A stretch of 21,085 bases of DNA from Gammaproteobacteria bacterium (GCA_029287815.1 JARFQK010000114.1:1-21085); one strand, 5' to 3'. Positions 8,517 through 16,945 are shown, numbered from the stretch's first letter. A program made the numbers and translations. The notes: generated by a model from the letters alone, not told the origin.

Positions 8517-9520
8517 GGAATCGCGACCAGTGTCAGTAGGCGCTGTATGAAATCATCGGTGGTGATACCCTCTGCTTCGGCTTCGAAGGTCAGCAGCAGC
8601 CGGTGACGCAGGATTTCCGGCGCAACATGCTGGATGTGCTCCGGTGAGACGTAGTCATCACCACGCATCCAGGCCAGAGACCGTGCGCACCGGGCCAGCG
8701 CAATAGAAGCGCGGGGGGATGCGCCATAGCGTATCCATCGGCCCAATTGCTCATCATATCCGACGGGATCACGCGTGGCCTGCACCAGGTCGACAATGTA
8801 TCGATTCAGTTTCGGATCGAGGTAGAGCCCGGCCGCAGCAGTACGCATTGCGGTCAAATCGGCCTGGGACAGCACCGAAGGGGGTTGCGCAGGGATCGCT
8901 TTCTGGCGCATATTGTCCAGTTCCAGAATCTGCAATTCCTCATCGTGGCTCGGATGTTCCGCGCGCACCTGCATCAGGAAGCGGTCCAGTTGTGCTTCCG
9001 GCAAATGGTAGGTGCCTTCCTGTTCAATCGGATTCTGAGTGCCCAAGACCATGAACACGTCAGGCAGTGGATAGCTGGTCTGACCCACCGTGATCTGGCG
9101 TTCCGCCATGGCTTCCAACAACGCCGATTGCACCTTGGCCGGCGCACGGTTGATTTCGTCAGCCAGTAGAATATTGTGAAACAGTGGACCAGGGCGAAAT
9201 TCGAAGGCACCTTTTTCGTGTCGGTAGATGTCGGTACCGACCAGGTCTGATGGCAGCAGATCCGGCGTGAACTGAACCCGATGAAAATTCCCCTCGATCG
9301 CCTCGGACAGAGCCTTGACTGCAGTCGTCTTGGCCAGGCCTGGCAGACCTTCGACGAGCAAATGACCGTCGCTGAGCAGGCAAATCAGCATGCCCTCAAC
9401 CAGCCGCTGCTGACCAATGACGCAAGACGCAATGTGGTTACGAACCAAGTCCAGTTTGTCGTGATTGACTGGTGTGCTGTTTGGCGTCTCTACTGCTTCG
9501 CCTGCGACGGGTGGATTCAT
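8513..9520 (-). CDS. moxR: MoxR family AAA+ ATPase
   Basis: A 335-residue AAA+ ATPase. It has Walker A GLPGLAKTT (residues 58-66), Walker B ILLADEINRAP (Asp121, Glu122), the sensor-1 region VLGTQNPIEQEGTYHLPEAQLDRF and the C-terminal lid with WIRYGASPRASIAL. MoxR proteins act as chaperone-like ATPases for VWA-domain partners, which are encoded just downstream. The ATG at 9520 has AAAGG about 8 nt upstream. As first gene of the operon, it should be driven by a promoter in the 9521-9910 interval. The stop overlaps the DUF58 start (ATGA). Confidence 0.95.
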   Translation of the reverse strand: MNPPVAGEAVETPNSTPVNHDKLDLVRNHIASCVIGQQRLVEGMLICLLSDGHLLVEGLPGLAKTTAVKALSEAIEGNFHRVQFTPDLLPSDLVGTDIYRHEKGAFEFRPGPLFHNILLADEINRAPAKVQSALLEAMAERQITVGQTSYPLPDVFMVLGTQNPIEQEGTYHLPEAQLDRFLMQVRAEHPSHDEELQILELDNMRQKAIPAQPPSVLSQADLTAMRTAAAGLYLDPKLNRYIVDLVQATRDPVGYDEQLGRWIRYGASPRASIALARCARSLAWMRGDDYVSPEHIQHVAPEILRHRLLLTFEAEAEGITTDDFIQRLLTLVAIP

Positions 9521-9910
9521 ATGAAATGCCTTTACTGAGGATTGCGCTTGCTAATTTTGAAAGGATAGTTTCGCATCATAGCGCAAACCGATTGATAAAA
9601 GGGATAAAACCGGGAATTCCTTGGAAAAACCAGCAGAATCAACGAAGAATCATTTTTAAGCCGTATTATTTACACATTGACTACAGAATACAGGAAGCTC
9701 GGATTAATTTGTCTTTGAATTATCAGAGTTTCCTAAAGCAAAATTTCAACGACGCCATCATCGAACTCATCGCATCTGTTCTAAGGAAAAGGCAAGCGAC
9801 GTGAGGCGTACCAGCCGACGCCGCGAGCCCGCCTGGTGGAAACGGCGCACCAGCAATGTTGAACGGTAAATTGAGACAGCGCACAATCGGCGTTTGACCG
9901 CGGCTGATTT
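9521..9910. other. Gene-free interval upstream of moxR
   Basis: 390 bp between the CBS-domain gene stop and the moxR start, more AT-rich than its surroundings around 9600-9770. The plus-strand frame that runs through it has no family resemblance and poor codon character. It must hold the leader and promoter of the moxR operon. No tRNA, repeat or clear terminator was seen. Confidence 0.6.
9575..9580 (-). promoter_or_regulatory. moxR: Weak candidate -10 element for the moxR operon
   Basis: The minus strand reads TATGAT about 55 nt upstream of the moxR ATG. A good -35 is not present at 16-18 nt spacing, so this is only a placement guess. Confidence 0.22.
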
Positions 9911-10324
9911 TCAGTTGCCGGCCTCGATCGCCGCAAGACCTTCCAGCACCAGCGCACGCGGGCTGACAGTGCCGAGGATAGCCTCATCCCTTACAACCAG
10001 TGCCCGCATCAGATCGAATCGCGCCATCAACCGCGAACAGTAGCGAATATCCATATCGGGGTCGATGCATACCGCCGGCTTATTCATAATTTCATAGACG
10101 TTGACACGATCGGATGCCCTGTCATTCGCCAGCACCTTGCGCGCGATGTCCGAGACCAGCAGCAAGCCAAATTCGTCATTGACATCCCGCTTCTCTACCA
10201 CAAGCACGGCGGTTTTCAATTGCTGCATCTTCAGTAGTGCTTCTTTCACAGTCGCATTACCTTTGATCGTGCCGTATTCCTTTTTCATCACATCTCTGAC
10301 GGAGATGCGCCTAGTGCTTGTCAT
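9911..10324 (-). CDS. Two-CBS-domain protein
   Basis: A 137-residue protein made of a tandem CBS (Bateman) pair: VRDVMKKEYGTIKGNATVKEALLKM...AVLVVEKRD, LLLVSDIARKVL, then VNVYEIMNKPAVCIDPDMDIRYCSRLMARFDLMRALVV. CBS pairs usually bind adenine nucleotides and regulate a partner; no effector domain is attached here. I chose the ATG at 10324 because GAGGA stands 7 nt upstream and CBS homology begins just after it. A longer frame starts at 10453, but its extra 43 residues are not CBS-like. The gene stands alone between moxR (389 nt away) and lysR (175 nt away). Confidence 0.85.
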   Translation of the reverse strand: MTSTRRISVRDVMKKEYGTIKGNATVKEALLKMQQLKTAVLVVEKRDVNDEFGLLLVSDIARKVLANDRASDRVNVYEIMNKPAVCIDPDMDIRYCSRLMARFDLMRALVVRDEAILGTVSPRALVLEGLAAIEAGN

Positions 10325-10499
10325 CCACTTGTCCTCAACTGCGCCTGCCAATGATCGAGCGATCGTCGCGCCTCCCCAAAAAGCCAGGTAGCTACCAGCA
10401 GTATAAAACCCTTCTCTGATCAACATCAAGCCCAACCAGCCACACTCGCGCATTTCGCGCCAGGATTACAGAGGCGGGGCAGGGACAGGAGTTTGCGGG

Positions 10500-11417
10500 T
10501 CAGTTAGGGCTGACCTCTTCTCTGGATGCTTCACCCAGGCGTCCCCTGAGGAAATCAATCAGTGCCTTAACCTTTATCGGCGTGAAGTGCCGGGAAGGAC
10601 GGACCGCATAGAGGCCGAAGGGTTTGGGGCAATACCGGTCGAGTATGGATCGCAGCCGCCCATCGGCCAGTGCCTCGGTAACGAGGAACGTTGGCATCAT
10701 CGCAATTCCGAGACCCTGGACAGCAGCCTCTCGCAAAACCTCACCGTTGTTGGTCGACAGCGGCCCGCTGATCTCGATCTCGTTTGATGAGCTACTTGCC
10801 GAGAAGTCCCAGTCTTCTCTTGTGCTCAGCAGGCTGTAATGCAGGCACGCGTGTCTGGCAAGATCTTCGGGTTTCTCAGGCTCACCGTGCCGAGCCAGGT
10901 ATTCGGGTGAGGCGCAGAATACGCGAGGGATCGAAGCCAGACGCGTTGCGATCAAGGTCGAGTCTTTCAACGTACCGATGCGTATTGCAACATCGACACC
11001 TTCGGCTATCAAATCGGTGAGGCGATCTTCGAGTTGCAGATGGACTTTGAGCTGGGGATGCCGCTGCATGAACAAAGGCAGTATCGGCGCAACACGGGCG
11101 ACGCCGAAACTCAAAGGTGCAGCGATACGCAGCTGCCCTTTGATGGTCTCGCAGCCCGTTTGGAGCTTCTCTTCGGCCTCTTCAAGCGACGCGAGAATGT
11201 TGACGACATCCGCGTAGAACTGCCTGCCCGCCTCTGTCAAATCAATTTGTCGGGTCGTACGGTTCAACAGTTTGACACCCAGCGCGTTTTCCAGGCCGGA
11301 CAAGCGCCGACTCACGGCAGCAGCGCTGGCTTGCAGTTGATCAGCGGCCCGATGAAAACTACCCGCATCGACCACGGTCACAAAGGTGTTCAGAGCGGCC
11401 AGATCATATTGTTGCAT
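10500..11417 (-). CDS. LysR family transcriptional regulator
   Basis: A 305-residue LysR regulator. The N-terminal winged helix-turn-helix is clear (LNTFVTVVDAGSFHRAADQL, AVSRRLSGLENALGVKLLNR, then TRQIDLTEAGRQFY), followed by the substrate-binding fold (GQLRIAAPLSFGVARVAPIL, GVDVAIRIG, GLGIAMMPTFL). The inducer cannot be read from sequence. It is divergent from cytochrome b561 across 117 nt, the classic arrangement for a LysR protein controlling its neighbour and itself. The ATG at 11417 lacks a clear SD, but it begins the HTH at the expected distance. TTGCAT occurs twice around the start (11412 and 11433), which may be part of the operator; this is speculative. Confidence 0.93.
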   Translation of the reverse strand: MQQYDLAALNTFVTVVDAGSFHRAADQLQASAAAVSRRLSGLENALGVKLLNRTTRQIDLTEAGRQFYADVVNILASLEEAEEKLQTGCETIKGQLRIAAPLSFGVARVAPILPLFMQRHPQLKVHLQLEDRLTDLIAEGVDVAIRIGTLKDSTLIATRLASIPRVFCASPEYLARHGEPEKPEDLARHACLHYSLLSTREDWDFSASSSSNEIEISGPLSTNNGEVLREAAVQGLGIAMMPTFLVTEALADGRLRSILDRYCPKPFGLYAVRPSRHFTPIKVKALIDFLRGRLGEASREEVSPN

Positions 11418-11534
11418 CTATCGTAACAATCTATTGCATGTAAGGCTATTTATGAATCGCAAGTTCAGCATTAATCTCTACCGACATCAAGTTTTGACTA
11501 CACCCATATCCAAAGCCATGGTGCCGACGACAAT

Positions 11535-12149
11535 ATGAGTAATACCTTTGAATCCGCTGGACCGGTTTCGAGTCCCGAGAACCATCGCGTAGCAATTCGC
11601 AACACCGCGAACCGGTACGGTGTGGTCGCGGTTTTCCTACACTGGCTGGTAGCCATCGTCGTGGTTGGCCTGTTCATCCTGGGCGCCTGGATGACCGATT
11701 TGACCTATTATGACGAGTGGTACCGAAGTGCGCCAGATATTCACAAAAGCATTGGCATCCTGCTCTTCATAACACTGGTGATCCGGATGTCGTGGCGCAT
11801 CGTGAATGTCAGACCCGACCACGAACCGGGCATCGGCACATTGCAGCGCCAAGTAGCAGAGGCCGTTCATTGGTTGCTTTACCTGCTACTGTTCGCGCTG
11901 ATGATCAGCGGCTACCTGATATCAACCGCCGACGGAAAACCGATCGAGGTCTTCGGCGTGTTGTCGGTACCTGCAACGATATCAGACATTCCCAATATGG
12001 AGGACGTGGCCGGCAAAGTGCACTGGTACCTGGCGCTGGTTATCATCAGCCTTGCCAGCCTGCACGCCATAGCTGCACTAAAACACCACTTCTTCGACCG
12101 CGACCGGACTTTAACCAGGATGCTTGGTATCAGGACGCACCGAGATTAA
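11535..12149 (+). CDS. Cytochrome b561 family protein
   Basis: A 204-residue four-helix di-heme membrane cytochrome. Helices are near residues 30-52, 72-90, 110-130 and 160-182. Candidate heme-ligand histidines are His36 (FLHW), His70 (IHKS), His112 (VHWLL), His163 (VHWYL) and His177 (LHAIAALKHHF); the last motif is typical of CybB-like proteins. The family moves electrons from quinol; E. coli CybB has superoxide:ubiquinone oxidoreductase activity. It is first in a plus-strand group with yceI, a glutathionyl-hydroquinone reductase and pirin. The ATG at 11535 has only a weak SD (GACGA). Confidence 0.9.
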   Translation: MSNTFESAGPVSSPENHRVAIRNTANRYGVVAVFLHWLVAIVVVGLFILGAWMTDLTYYDEWYRSAPDIHKSIGILLFITLVIRMSWRIVNVRPDHEPGIGTLQRQVAEAVHWLLYLLLFALMISGYLISTADGKPIEVFGVLSVPATISDIPNMEDVAGKVHWYLALVIISLASLHAIAALKHHFFDRDRTLTRMLGIRTHRD

Positions 12150-12179
12150 CCACATCACAGCAACATTGGAGATTTCACT

Positions 12180-12758
12180 ATGACAACGAGAAAATTTACA
12201 GCTTTCGCACTAACAGCCGCTTTGCTGCTACCCGTTCAAGCATTCGCGGACAAATACATCATAGACACCAAAGGCTCACACGCCTTCATCCAGTTCCGCA
12301 TACAGCACCTGGGGTTCAGCTGGCTAACCGGCCGCTTCAATACCTTCAGCGGCAGTTTTGAATATGACGAAAAGGATCCTTCCAAAGCCTCGGTTCAGGT
12401 AGAGATCGATACCGCCAGCGTTGATTCCAACCATGCCGAACGCGACAAGCATCTGCGCGGCGATGACTTTCTGGATGTCGAGAAATACCCAAAAGCTCAA
12501 TTCGTCAGCACAGCGTTCAGCGAAAACGATGATGGCACCGCAGTTCTGAAAGGCGACCTGACCTTGCATGGGGTGACCAAACCCGTGACTATCGATGTTG
12601 AACACATTGGCCATGGTGAGGACCCCTGGGGTGGTTACCGGCGCGGCTTCGAAGGTCGAACCCGCATCGCACTCGCGGATTATGGCATCACGTACGATCT
12701 TGGGCCAAAAGCCAAAGAGCTTGAGCTGATCTTGTCGGTCGAGGGCATACGCCAGTAA
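12180..12758 (+). CDS. yceI: YceI family periplasmic protein
   Basis: A 192-residue lipocalin-like protein with an N-terminal signal peptide likely cleaved after residue 23 (PVQAFA, then DKYIIDTKGSHAFIQF). The YceI core follows (FRIQHLGFSWLTGRF, DSNHAERDKHLRGDDFLD, LKGDLTLHGVTKPVTIDV). YceI proteins form an extended beta barrel that binds long isoprenoids such as polyprenyl-quinone parts. GGAG lies 8 nt before the ATG. It is 30 nt downstream of cytochrome b561, the usual partner in many proteobacteria, so the two are almost surely co-transcribed. Confidence 0.94.
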   Translation: MTTRKFTAFALTAALLLPVQAFADKYIIDTKGSHAFIQFRIQHLGFSWLTGRFNTFSGSFEYDEKDPSKASVQVEIDTASVDSNHAERDKHLRGDDFLDVEKYPKAQFVSTAFSENDDGTAVLKGDLTLHGVTKPVTIDVEHIGHGEDPWGGYRRGFEGRTRIALADYGITYDLGPKAKELELILSVEGIRQ

Positions 12759-12837
12759 CAAGGGGACACCACAGACCAATCCCAGATCGGCAATCTCGCC
12801 CACCATTGATCAACGAAACATTCATACGGAGTATCAC

Positions 12838-13794
12838 ATGAAGACCAACAGCGCCGGAGAATTTGTCCGCTGGGAATCCAGTTTTCGCCATTGGGTAACC
12901 GCCGATGGCGCGGCCGGCCCAAGCGGAGATAGCGGGTTTCAAGCAGAGCCAGGACGTTATCACCTCTACGTTTCCTACGCGTGCCCTTGGGCACATCGCA
13001 CTTTGATTTATCGGGCGCTCAAAGGACTGCAAGACGTCATCTCAATTTCGGTGGTGCATCCGTTGATGCCCGCTGAAAGCTGGGTTTTCGGAGAATACCC
13101 CGGCGCTACACCTGATCACGTGCATGGCTTTGCCAAGTTACACCAATTGTACGAACACAGCGCACCGGGCTTTGATGGCGTCGTCACGGTGCCGGTGTTG
13201 TACGATCGACACCGGAAGATGATCGTCAACAATGAGTCATCCGAAATCATCCGCATGTTGAACAAAGCGTTCGACCAATGGGGAAATGCCGACGTCGATT
13301 TCTATCCGCAACCGCTTCGTGATGACATCGATGTGATCAACCAGGTGGTGTACGACACTGTGAACAATGGTGTCTATCGGTCCGGCTTCGCGACGACGCA
13401 GCAAGCCTACGAAAAAGCCTACGCAGCGCTTTTTGGCACATTGGATATGCTGGAAAGTCACTTGTCGAAGCAACGCTATCTGGTTGGCGATCAAATCACC
13501 GAAGCGGACTGGCGTTTGTTCCCAACGCTGTTGCGCTTCGACCCGGTGTATTACAGCCATTTCAAATGCAATCGTCAGCGTCTGATCGATTTTCCGAATC
13601 TTTGGGCTTATACCCGAGAGCTTTACCAGGTCGAGGGTGTCGCCGAAACCGTCAACTTCGATCACATTAAGACGCACTATTTCGGCAGCCATAAGATGAT
13701 CAACCCGACGGGCATTGTGCCCTGCGGACCGGAAATCGATTTCGCGGCGCCACATCAGCGCGACCAAGACACGGTCAATACAGACGCGCTGTGA
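12838..13794 (+). CDS. yqjG: Glutathionyl-hydroquinone reductase (xi-class GST)
   Basis: A 318-residue xi-class glutathione transferase. The active site CPWAHR is at residues 49-54 within YHLYVSYACPWAHRTLIY; the catalytic Cys49 is what separates this class from Ser/Tyr GSTs. The NNESSEIIRMLN glutathione-contact segment and the C-terminal helical domain (ITEADWRLFPTLLRFDPVYYSHFKCN) are present. These enzymes remove glutathione from glutathionyl-hydroquinones, restoring free hydroquinone. GGAG stands 6 nt before the ATG. It lies 79 nt after yceI and just before pirin. Family length is about 320-330 residues, so the protein is complete. Confidence 0.94.
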   Translation: MKTNSAGEFVRWESSFRHWVTADGAAGPSGDSGFQAEPGRYHLYVSYACPWAHRTLIYRALKGLQDVISISVVHPLMPAESWVFGEYPGATPDHVHGFAKLHQLYEHSAPGFDGVVTVPVLYDRHRKMIVNNESSEIIRMLNKAFDQWGNADVDFYPQPLRDDIDVINQVVYDTVNNGVYRSGFATTQQAYEKAYAALFGTLDMLESHLSKQRYLVGDQITEADWRLFPTLLRFDPVYYSHFKCNRQRLIDFPNLWAYTRELYQVEGVAETVNFDHIKTHYFGSHKMINPTGIVPCGPEIDFAAPHQRDQDTVNTDAL

Positions 13795-13834
13795 TCAATT
13801 TCCTGGCATTAACCGGTCTTCGGAGGATAGCGCC

Positions 13835-14692
13835 ATGACAAGTCGAACCGTCGTACAAATTGTACCCGCACAGGAAGTTACCGAAGGTGCCGGTGTACGG
13901 GTATTTCGCTCTATCGGTACCCTGCCGAGACGCAACCTGGACCCGTTTCTGATGCTGGATCAGTTCAATACAGACAATCCGGATGACTACATCGCCGGTT
14001 TTCCTGATCACCCACACCGCGGTTTCAATACCTTCACCTACATGCTCGATGGCCATATGCGTCACCGCGATAGCATGAACAATCAAGGTGATTTGGGGCC
14101 TGGCGGCGCTCAGTGGATGAAAGCCGGCAGCGGCGTGATTCATTCTGAAATGCCGCAACAGGAGAGCGGACGTATGCGCGGATTTCAGCTCTGGATCAAC
14201 TTGCCCGCTGATCAGAAAATGACCCCCCCGGAATATCAGGACGTGCGCGCTCGGTCCATTCCCGAATCCGCGGAAAATGGCGCCGCGGTTCGGGTCATTG
14301 CAGGTAATTTCAATCACCTGCAGGGCCCGGTATCTGACCCGAACACCGCTTTCATTTTCCTGGACGTAACCCTGGAGAATGGCAAGAACTTTGTTCAGCC
14401 TTTACCAGAAGCCCACACCGCCTTCGTGTACACATTCGAAGGCGCAACCAGGATCGGCGAACACCTGCTCAATGAAAGACAACTGGCAGTGCTCGACAAA
14501 GGTGAGCGGGTTACGGTGACAGCAAGTAAGGATCACACACGCTTTCTGCTCGTTGCTGGTCGTGCGATCGGCGAGCCGATCGTACAGTATGGCCCATTTG
14601 TGATGAACACGCGCGATGAAATCGAACAGGCGTTGGCAGACTTCCGCGATGGCAAACTGGTGCTGACCAAAGCGACCATGGTCAATTACTGA
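13835..14692 (+). CDS. Pirin family protein
   Basis: A 285-residue bicupin of the pirin family. The N-terminal cupin has the metal-binding residues His59 and His61 (DHPHRGFNT) and His103 and Glu105 (VIHSEMPQ). The mid-region (RGFQLWINLPADQKMTPPEYQDV) and C-terminal cupin (NAFVYTFEGATRIG-like segment, LVAGRAIGEPIVQYGPFVMNT) are also standard. Bacterial pirins can act as quercetin 2,3-dioxygenases or as redox-sensing iron regulators; which applies is unknown. The ATG at 13835 has GGAGG 8 nt upstream; a longer frame from 13715 lies inside the preceding gene. Last gene of the group, its stop overlaps the 3' end of the convergent beta-lactamase-like pseudogene by 11 nt. Confidence 0.94.
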   Translation: MTSRTVVQIVPAQEVTEGAGVRVFRSIGTLPRRNLDPFLMLDQFNTDNPDDYIAGFPDHPHRGFNTFTYMLDGHMRHRDSMNNQGDLGPGGAQWMKAGSGVIHSEMPQQESGRMRGFQLWINLPADQKMTPPEYQDVRARSIPESAENGAAVRVIAGNFNHLQGPVSDPNTAFIFLDVTLENGKNFVQPLPEAHTAFVYTFEGATRIGEHLLNERQLAVLDKGERVTVTASKDHTRFLLVAGRAIGEPIVQYGPFVMNTRDEIEQALADFRDGKLVLTKATMVNY

Positions 14693-15349
14693 CCCCTCTA
14701 TCGAGTACTGTGTCGACTACAGCCGTGATCAGTTCTTCATAAATCTGCGTCGCCTCACCCATGCTCCCATTGGCCAATAACACAATGGCTACATCAAAAT
14801 CTGGAAGGTACATCATATCCGCATGGTAGCCCGGGTCCATACCGTCATGCGTGTACCAGCGCAAGCCAAAGCCCCAGGGATTGTGCTGTACATAGATGCC
14901 GATACCATATTCTGAAGCTGAAGCAACTGATGCGGGCACATCTGTCATCACTGCTCCGATACGCTTGCTTAGAAGCGCATCAGTACTGAACAGCGTCCTG
15001 ATGAAATGGGCCAGGTCGGCGGGTGTGCTGTGTATGCCCGCATCCGCCAAATCGTAATGACGATACCACGGGAAGGTATCGATAGTACGGCCAAACCGCT
15101 TCACATAGCCATGCGCGCGCTTGATGCCAGCTACGCCGCAAAACCGATATCCGGACCACTGATTCTCAATGAGACACCCGGCAATCCCGCACGTACGGCA
15201 TCATAGAGTACGTCGCTGAGACGCCCGGCATCGATGCTGTGAACCGTTTTGCCTTGCGCCAGACCTTTGGCCTGGTCTTGCCCGTGCACTTGAGCAGTTA
15301 GCAGCACTACCAATAGGGTAAACTTGAGATACAGAATATGACGTATCAC
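14682..15349 (-). pseudogene. Broken serine beta-lactamase-like hydrolase
   Basis: Two fragments of one class C beta-lactamase/esterase-type protein in different frames. The 5' piece (GTG 15349 to TAG at 15131) has a signal peptide (HILYLKFTLLVVLLTAQVHG) and the start of the domain (LSDVLYDAVRAGLPGVSLRISGPDIGFAA). The 3' frame is open from the same place, with GVAGIKRAHGY before the first usable codon at 15104, and continues with YDLADAGIHSTPADLAHFIRTLF. It ends with HDGMDPGYHADMMYLPD, the KTG-like region. The middle, about 150 residues with the SxxK nucleophile and the YxN motif, is missing. Family length is near 380 residues; only about 220 remain. Both a frame change and an internal deletion are therefore needed; no activity is expected. 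It is convergent with pirin and divergent from pflX. Confidence 0.8.
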
Positions 15350-15458
15350 AGGCACTGAATCGGTACCATCATGAGCGGCCCCCTCCACGCACGGATGCTC
15401 TCGTTCGTATCGATCACAGCGGACGGTAGCGTCCACGCAGGTTAAACTGATATTCTTA

Positions 15459-16454
15459 ATGACACGATCTGCTTCCTCGCCACCTTACACCATGAAGGCA
15501 CGAACCAGCCACCCGCATGACACGCCAGCCTACCTTATGCTGCGAGATGCGGGCGAACTGACCGAACGTGCAGCTTCTGCTCGGCAGCATATGGAAACTT
15601 GCGATCTTTGTGCCCGGTATTGCCGCATCAACCGCCTGAAAACGCGTCAAGGCGCTGTCTGCCGCACCGGCGAACGCGCGGTCGTTTACAGCCTCGGTCC
15701 ACACCACGGTGAAGAGGACCCAATTCGAGGCACTCGTGGTTCAGGCACGATATTCTTCAGCTGGTGCAATCTGCGTTGTGTTTACTGCCAGAACTGGGAA
15801 ATAAGTCAGAGAGGCATCGGCCATCAGGCCGAAGTGGATGAACTGGCCGACATGATGCTGAGCCTGCAACAGGAAGGCTGCCACAATATCAATCTGGTGT
15901 CGCCAAGCCATGTTGTCGCACCAATCATCGCTGCAGTAGAAGTCGCCGCACGAAAAGGTCTCCACCTACCACTGGTCTACAACACCGGGGGTTACGACAG
16001 CCTTGAGGCATTAAGATTGCTCGACGGCATCGTCGACATCTACATGCCGGACATGAAATACGGAGACTCAGTTGCGGCAAGGCGTTATTCCAAGGTTCGC
16101 GATTACGTCGAGTTCAATCAAACAGCAGTCATCGAAATGCACCGCCAGGTCGGTGACCTCGCAATGGACGATCGTGGTATTGCACAACGCGGCCTGTTGA
16201 TCCGCCACCTGGTATTACCAGACAATCTTGCGAGAACCGATCGGGTTCTGGCATTCATCGCTAAACACGTATCACCGAACACTTACCTGAACCTGATGGA
16301 CCAGTACCACCCCTGTTACCGAGCTGCGAAGAACCCGCCGCTGGACAGATCATTAACGCTGGAAGAGTATCAGCGAGCGCGGGCGACGGCCTCAAAATAC
16401 GGTTTGCAGCGGCTGGATGCTCGACAAAGCCGCAGGTGGCTGGACTCTTGGTAA
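15459..16454 (+). CDS. pflX: PflX-like radical SAM protein
   Basis: A 331-residue radical SAM protein related to pyruvate formate-lyase activating enzymes (PflX, COG1313 type). The [4Fe-4S]-SAM motif CNLRCVYC has Cys103, Cys107 and Cys110. An N-terminal Cys cluster (Cys48, Cys51, Cys55, Cys68) could hold another metal or cluster. Conserved blocks are GEEDPIRGTRGSGTIFF, GCHNINLVSPSHVV, YNTGGYDSLEALRLLDGIVD and RGLLIRHLVLPDN. The substrate is unknown for this family. There is no glycyl-radical enzyme gene in the window. The ATG at 15459 is used; ATG 15492 is possible because neither has a good SD and homology begins only near residue 25. Confidence 0.9.
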   Translation: MTRSASSPPYTMKARTSHPHDTPAYLMLRDAGELTERAASARQHMETCDLCARYCRINRLKTRQGAVCRTGERAVVYSLGPHHGEEDPIRGTRGSGTIFFSWCNLRCVYCQNWEISQRGIGHQAEVDELADMMLSLQQEGCHNINLVSPSHVVAPIIAAVEVAARKGLHLPLVYNTGGYDSLEALRLLDGIVDIYMPDMKYGDSVAARRYSKVRDYVEFNQTAVIEMHRQVGDLAMDDRGIAQRGLLIRHLVLPDNLARTDRVLAFIAKHVSPNTYLNLMDQYHPCYRAAKNPPLDRSLTLEEYQRARATASKYGLQRLDARQSRRWLDSW

Positions 16455-16495
16455 ATGAGTCGAATCTTTCACGGCGAGGCTCAGCGACAACGTTG

Positions 16496-16789
16496 ATGGA
16501 TAAGAACGCAAAAAGCAAACAGAATGAACGGCAAATACCTGTATCGAGCGTCGAATGCTACGCGGGTTACCGGGCCGATGAGTCACCGAAACGCTTCTTC
16601 ATAGGAACGCGCAGGATCGAGATAGTCGAAATAATCGACCGCTGGCTCGATCCGGATTACCGCTATTTCAAAGTACGCGGTAGCGACGATGGTATCTACA
16701 TTTTGCGTCACGACATCAACGCCAACTATTGGGAGCTGACTTTGTTCGACAGCGGCTCGCGTGATGAAACGCGCCTTTCATCAACCTGA
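16496..16789 (+). CDS. Conserved small protein of unknown function
   Basis: A 97-residue soluble protein. I do not know a named function. The core VECYAGYRADESPKRFFIG...IEIVEIIDRWLDPDYRYFKVRGSDDGIYILRHD has an alternating beta pattern and resembles a short family of cytoplasmic proteins of unknown role that I recall from proteobacteria. The frame opens at 16436, inside pflX; the ATG at 16496 is preferred because it lies 41 nt after the pflX stop. Its SD is poor (GAGG is 17 nt away). Likely co-transcribed with pflX. Confidence 0.68.
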   Translation: MDKNAKSKQNERQIPVSSVECYAGYRADESPKRFFIGTRRIEIVEIIDRWLDPDYRYFKVRGSDDGIYILRHDINANYWELTLFDSGSRDETRLSST

Positions 16790-16917
16790 AATATCAGCGT
16801 GTTTTGGCGACTCGCTCGCATTTTCTGGCGATAACCGCATTCCGTCAATGCTGTATGTGATCGGAATTTCGTCGATTCAGCTTCGTCTGCAAGGCAGGAT
16901 TCTCCCACAAACGTATG

Positions 16918-16945
16918 AACCGCAGAGACGCGGAGGCGCCGAGAG
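16918..16945. repeat. Imperfect 8-bp GC-rich tandem repeat
   Basis: Three successive octamers CGCAGAGA, CGCGGAGG and CGCCGAGA (16921-16944), preceded by AAC. The pattern is like the CGCAGAGR-type intergenic repeats I remember from environmental bacterial genomes. No function is evident. Confidence 0.5.

Noticed and set aside
9472..9804. Plus-strand 110-codon frame upstream of moxR
   Set aside because: It begins inside moxR on the opposite strand, has no family likeness and no SD.
10325..10453. N-terminal extension of the CBS-domain protein
   Set aside because: The internal ATG has a strong SD and the extra residues are not conserved-looking.
16726..16908. 60-codon minus-strand frame after the unknown small gene
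   Set aside because: Overlaps the coding end on the other strand, lacks an SD and protein-like pattern.
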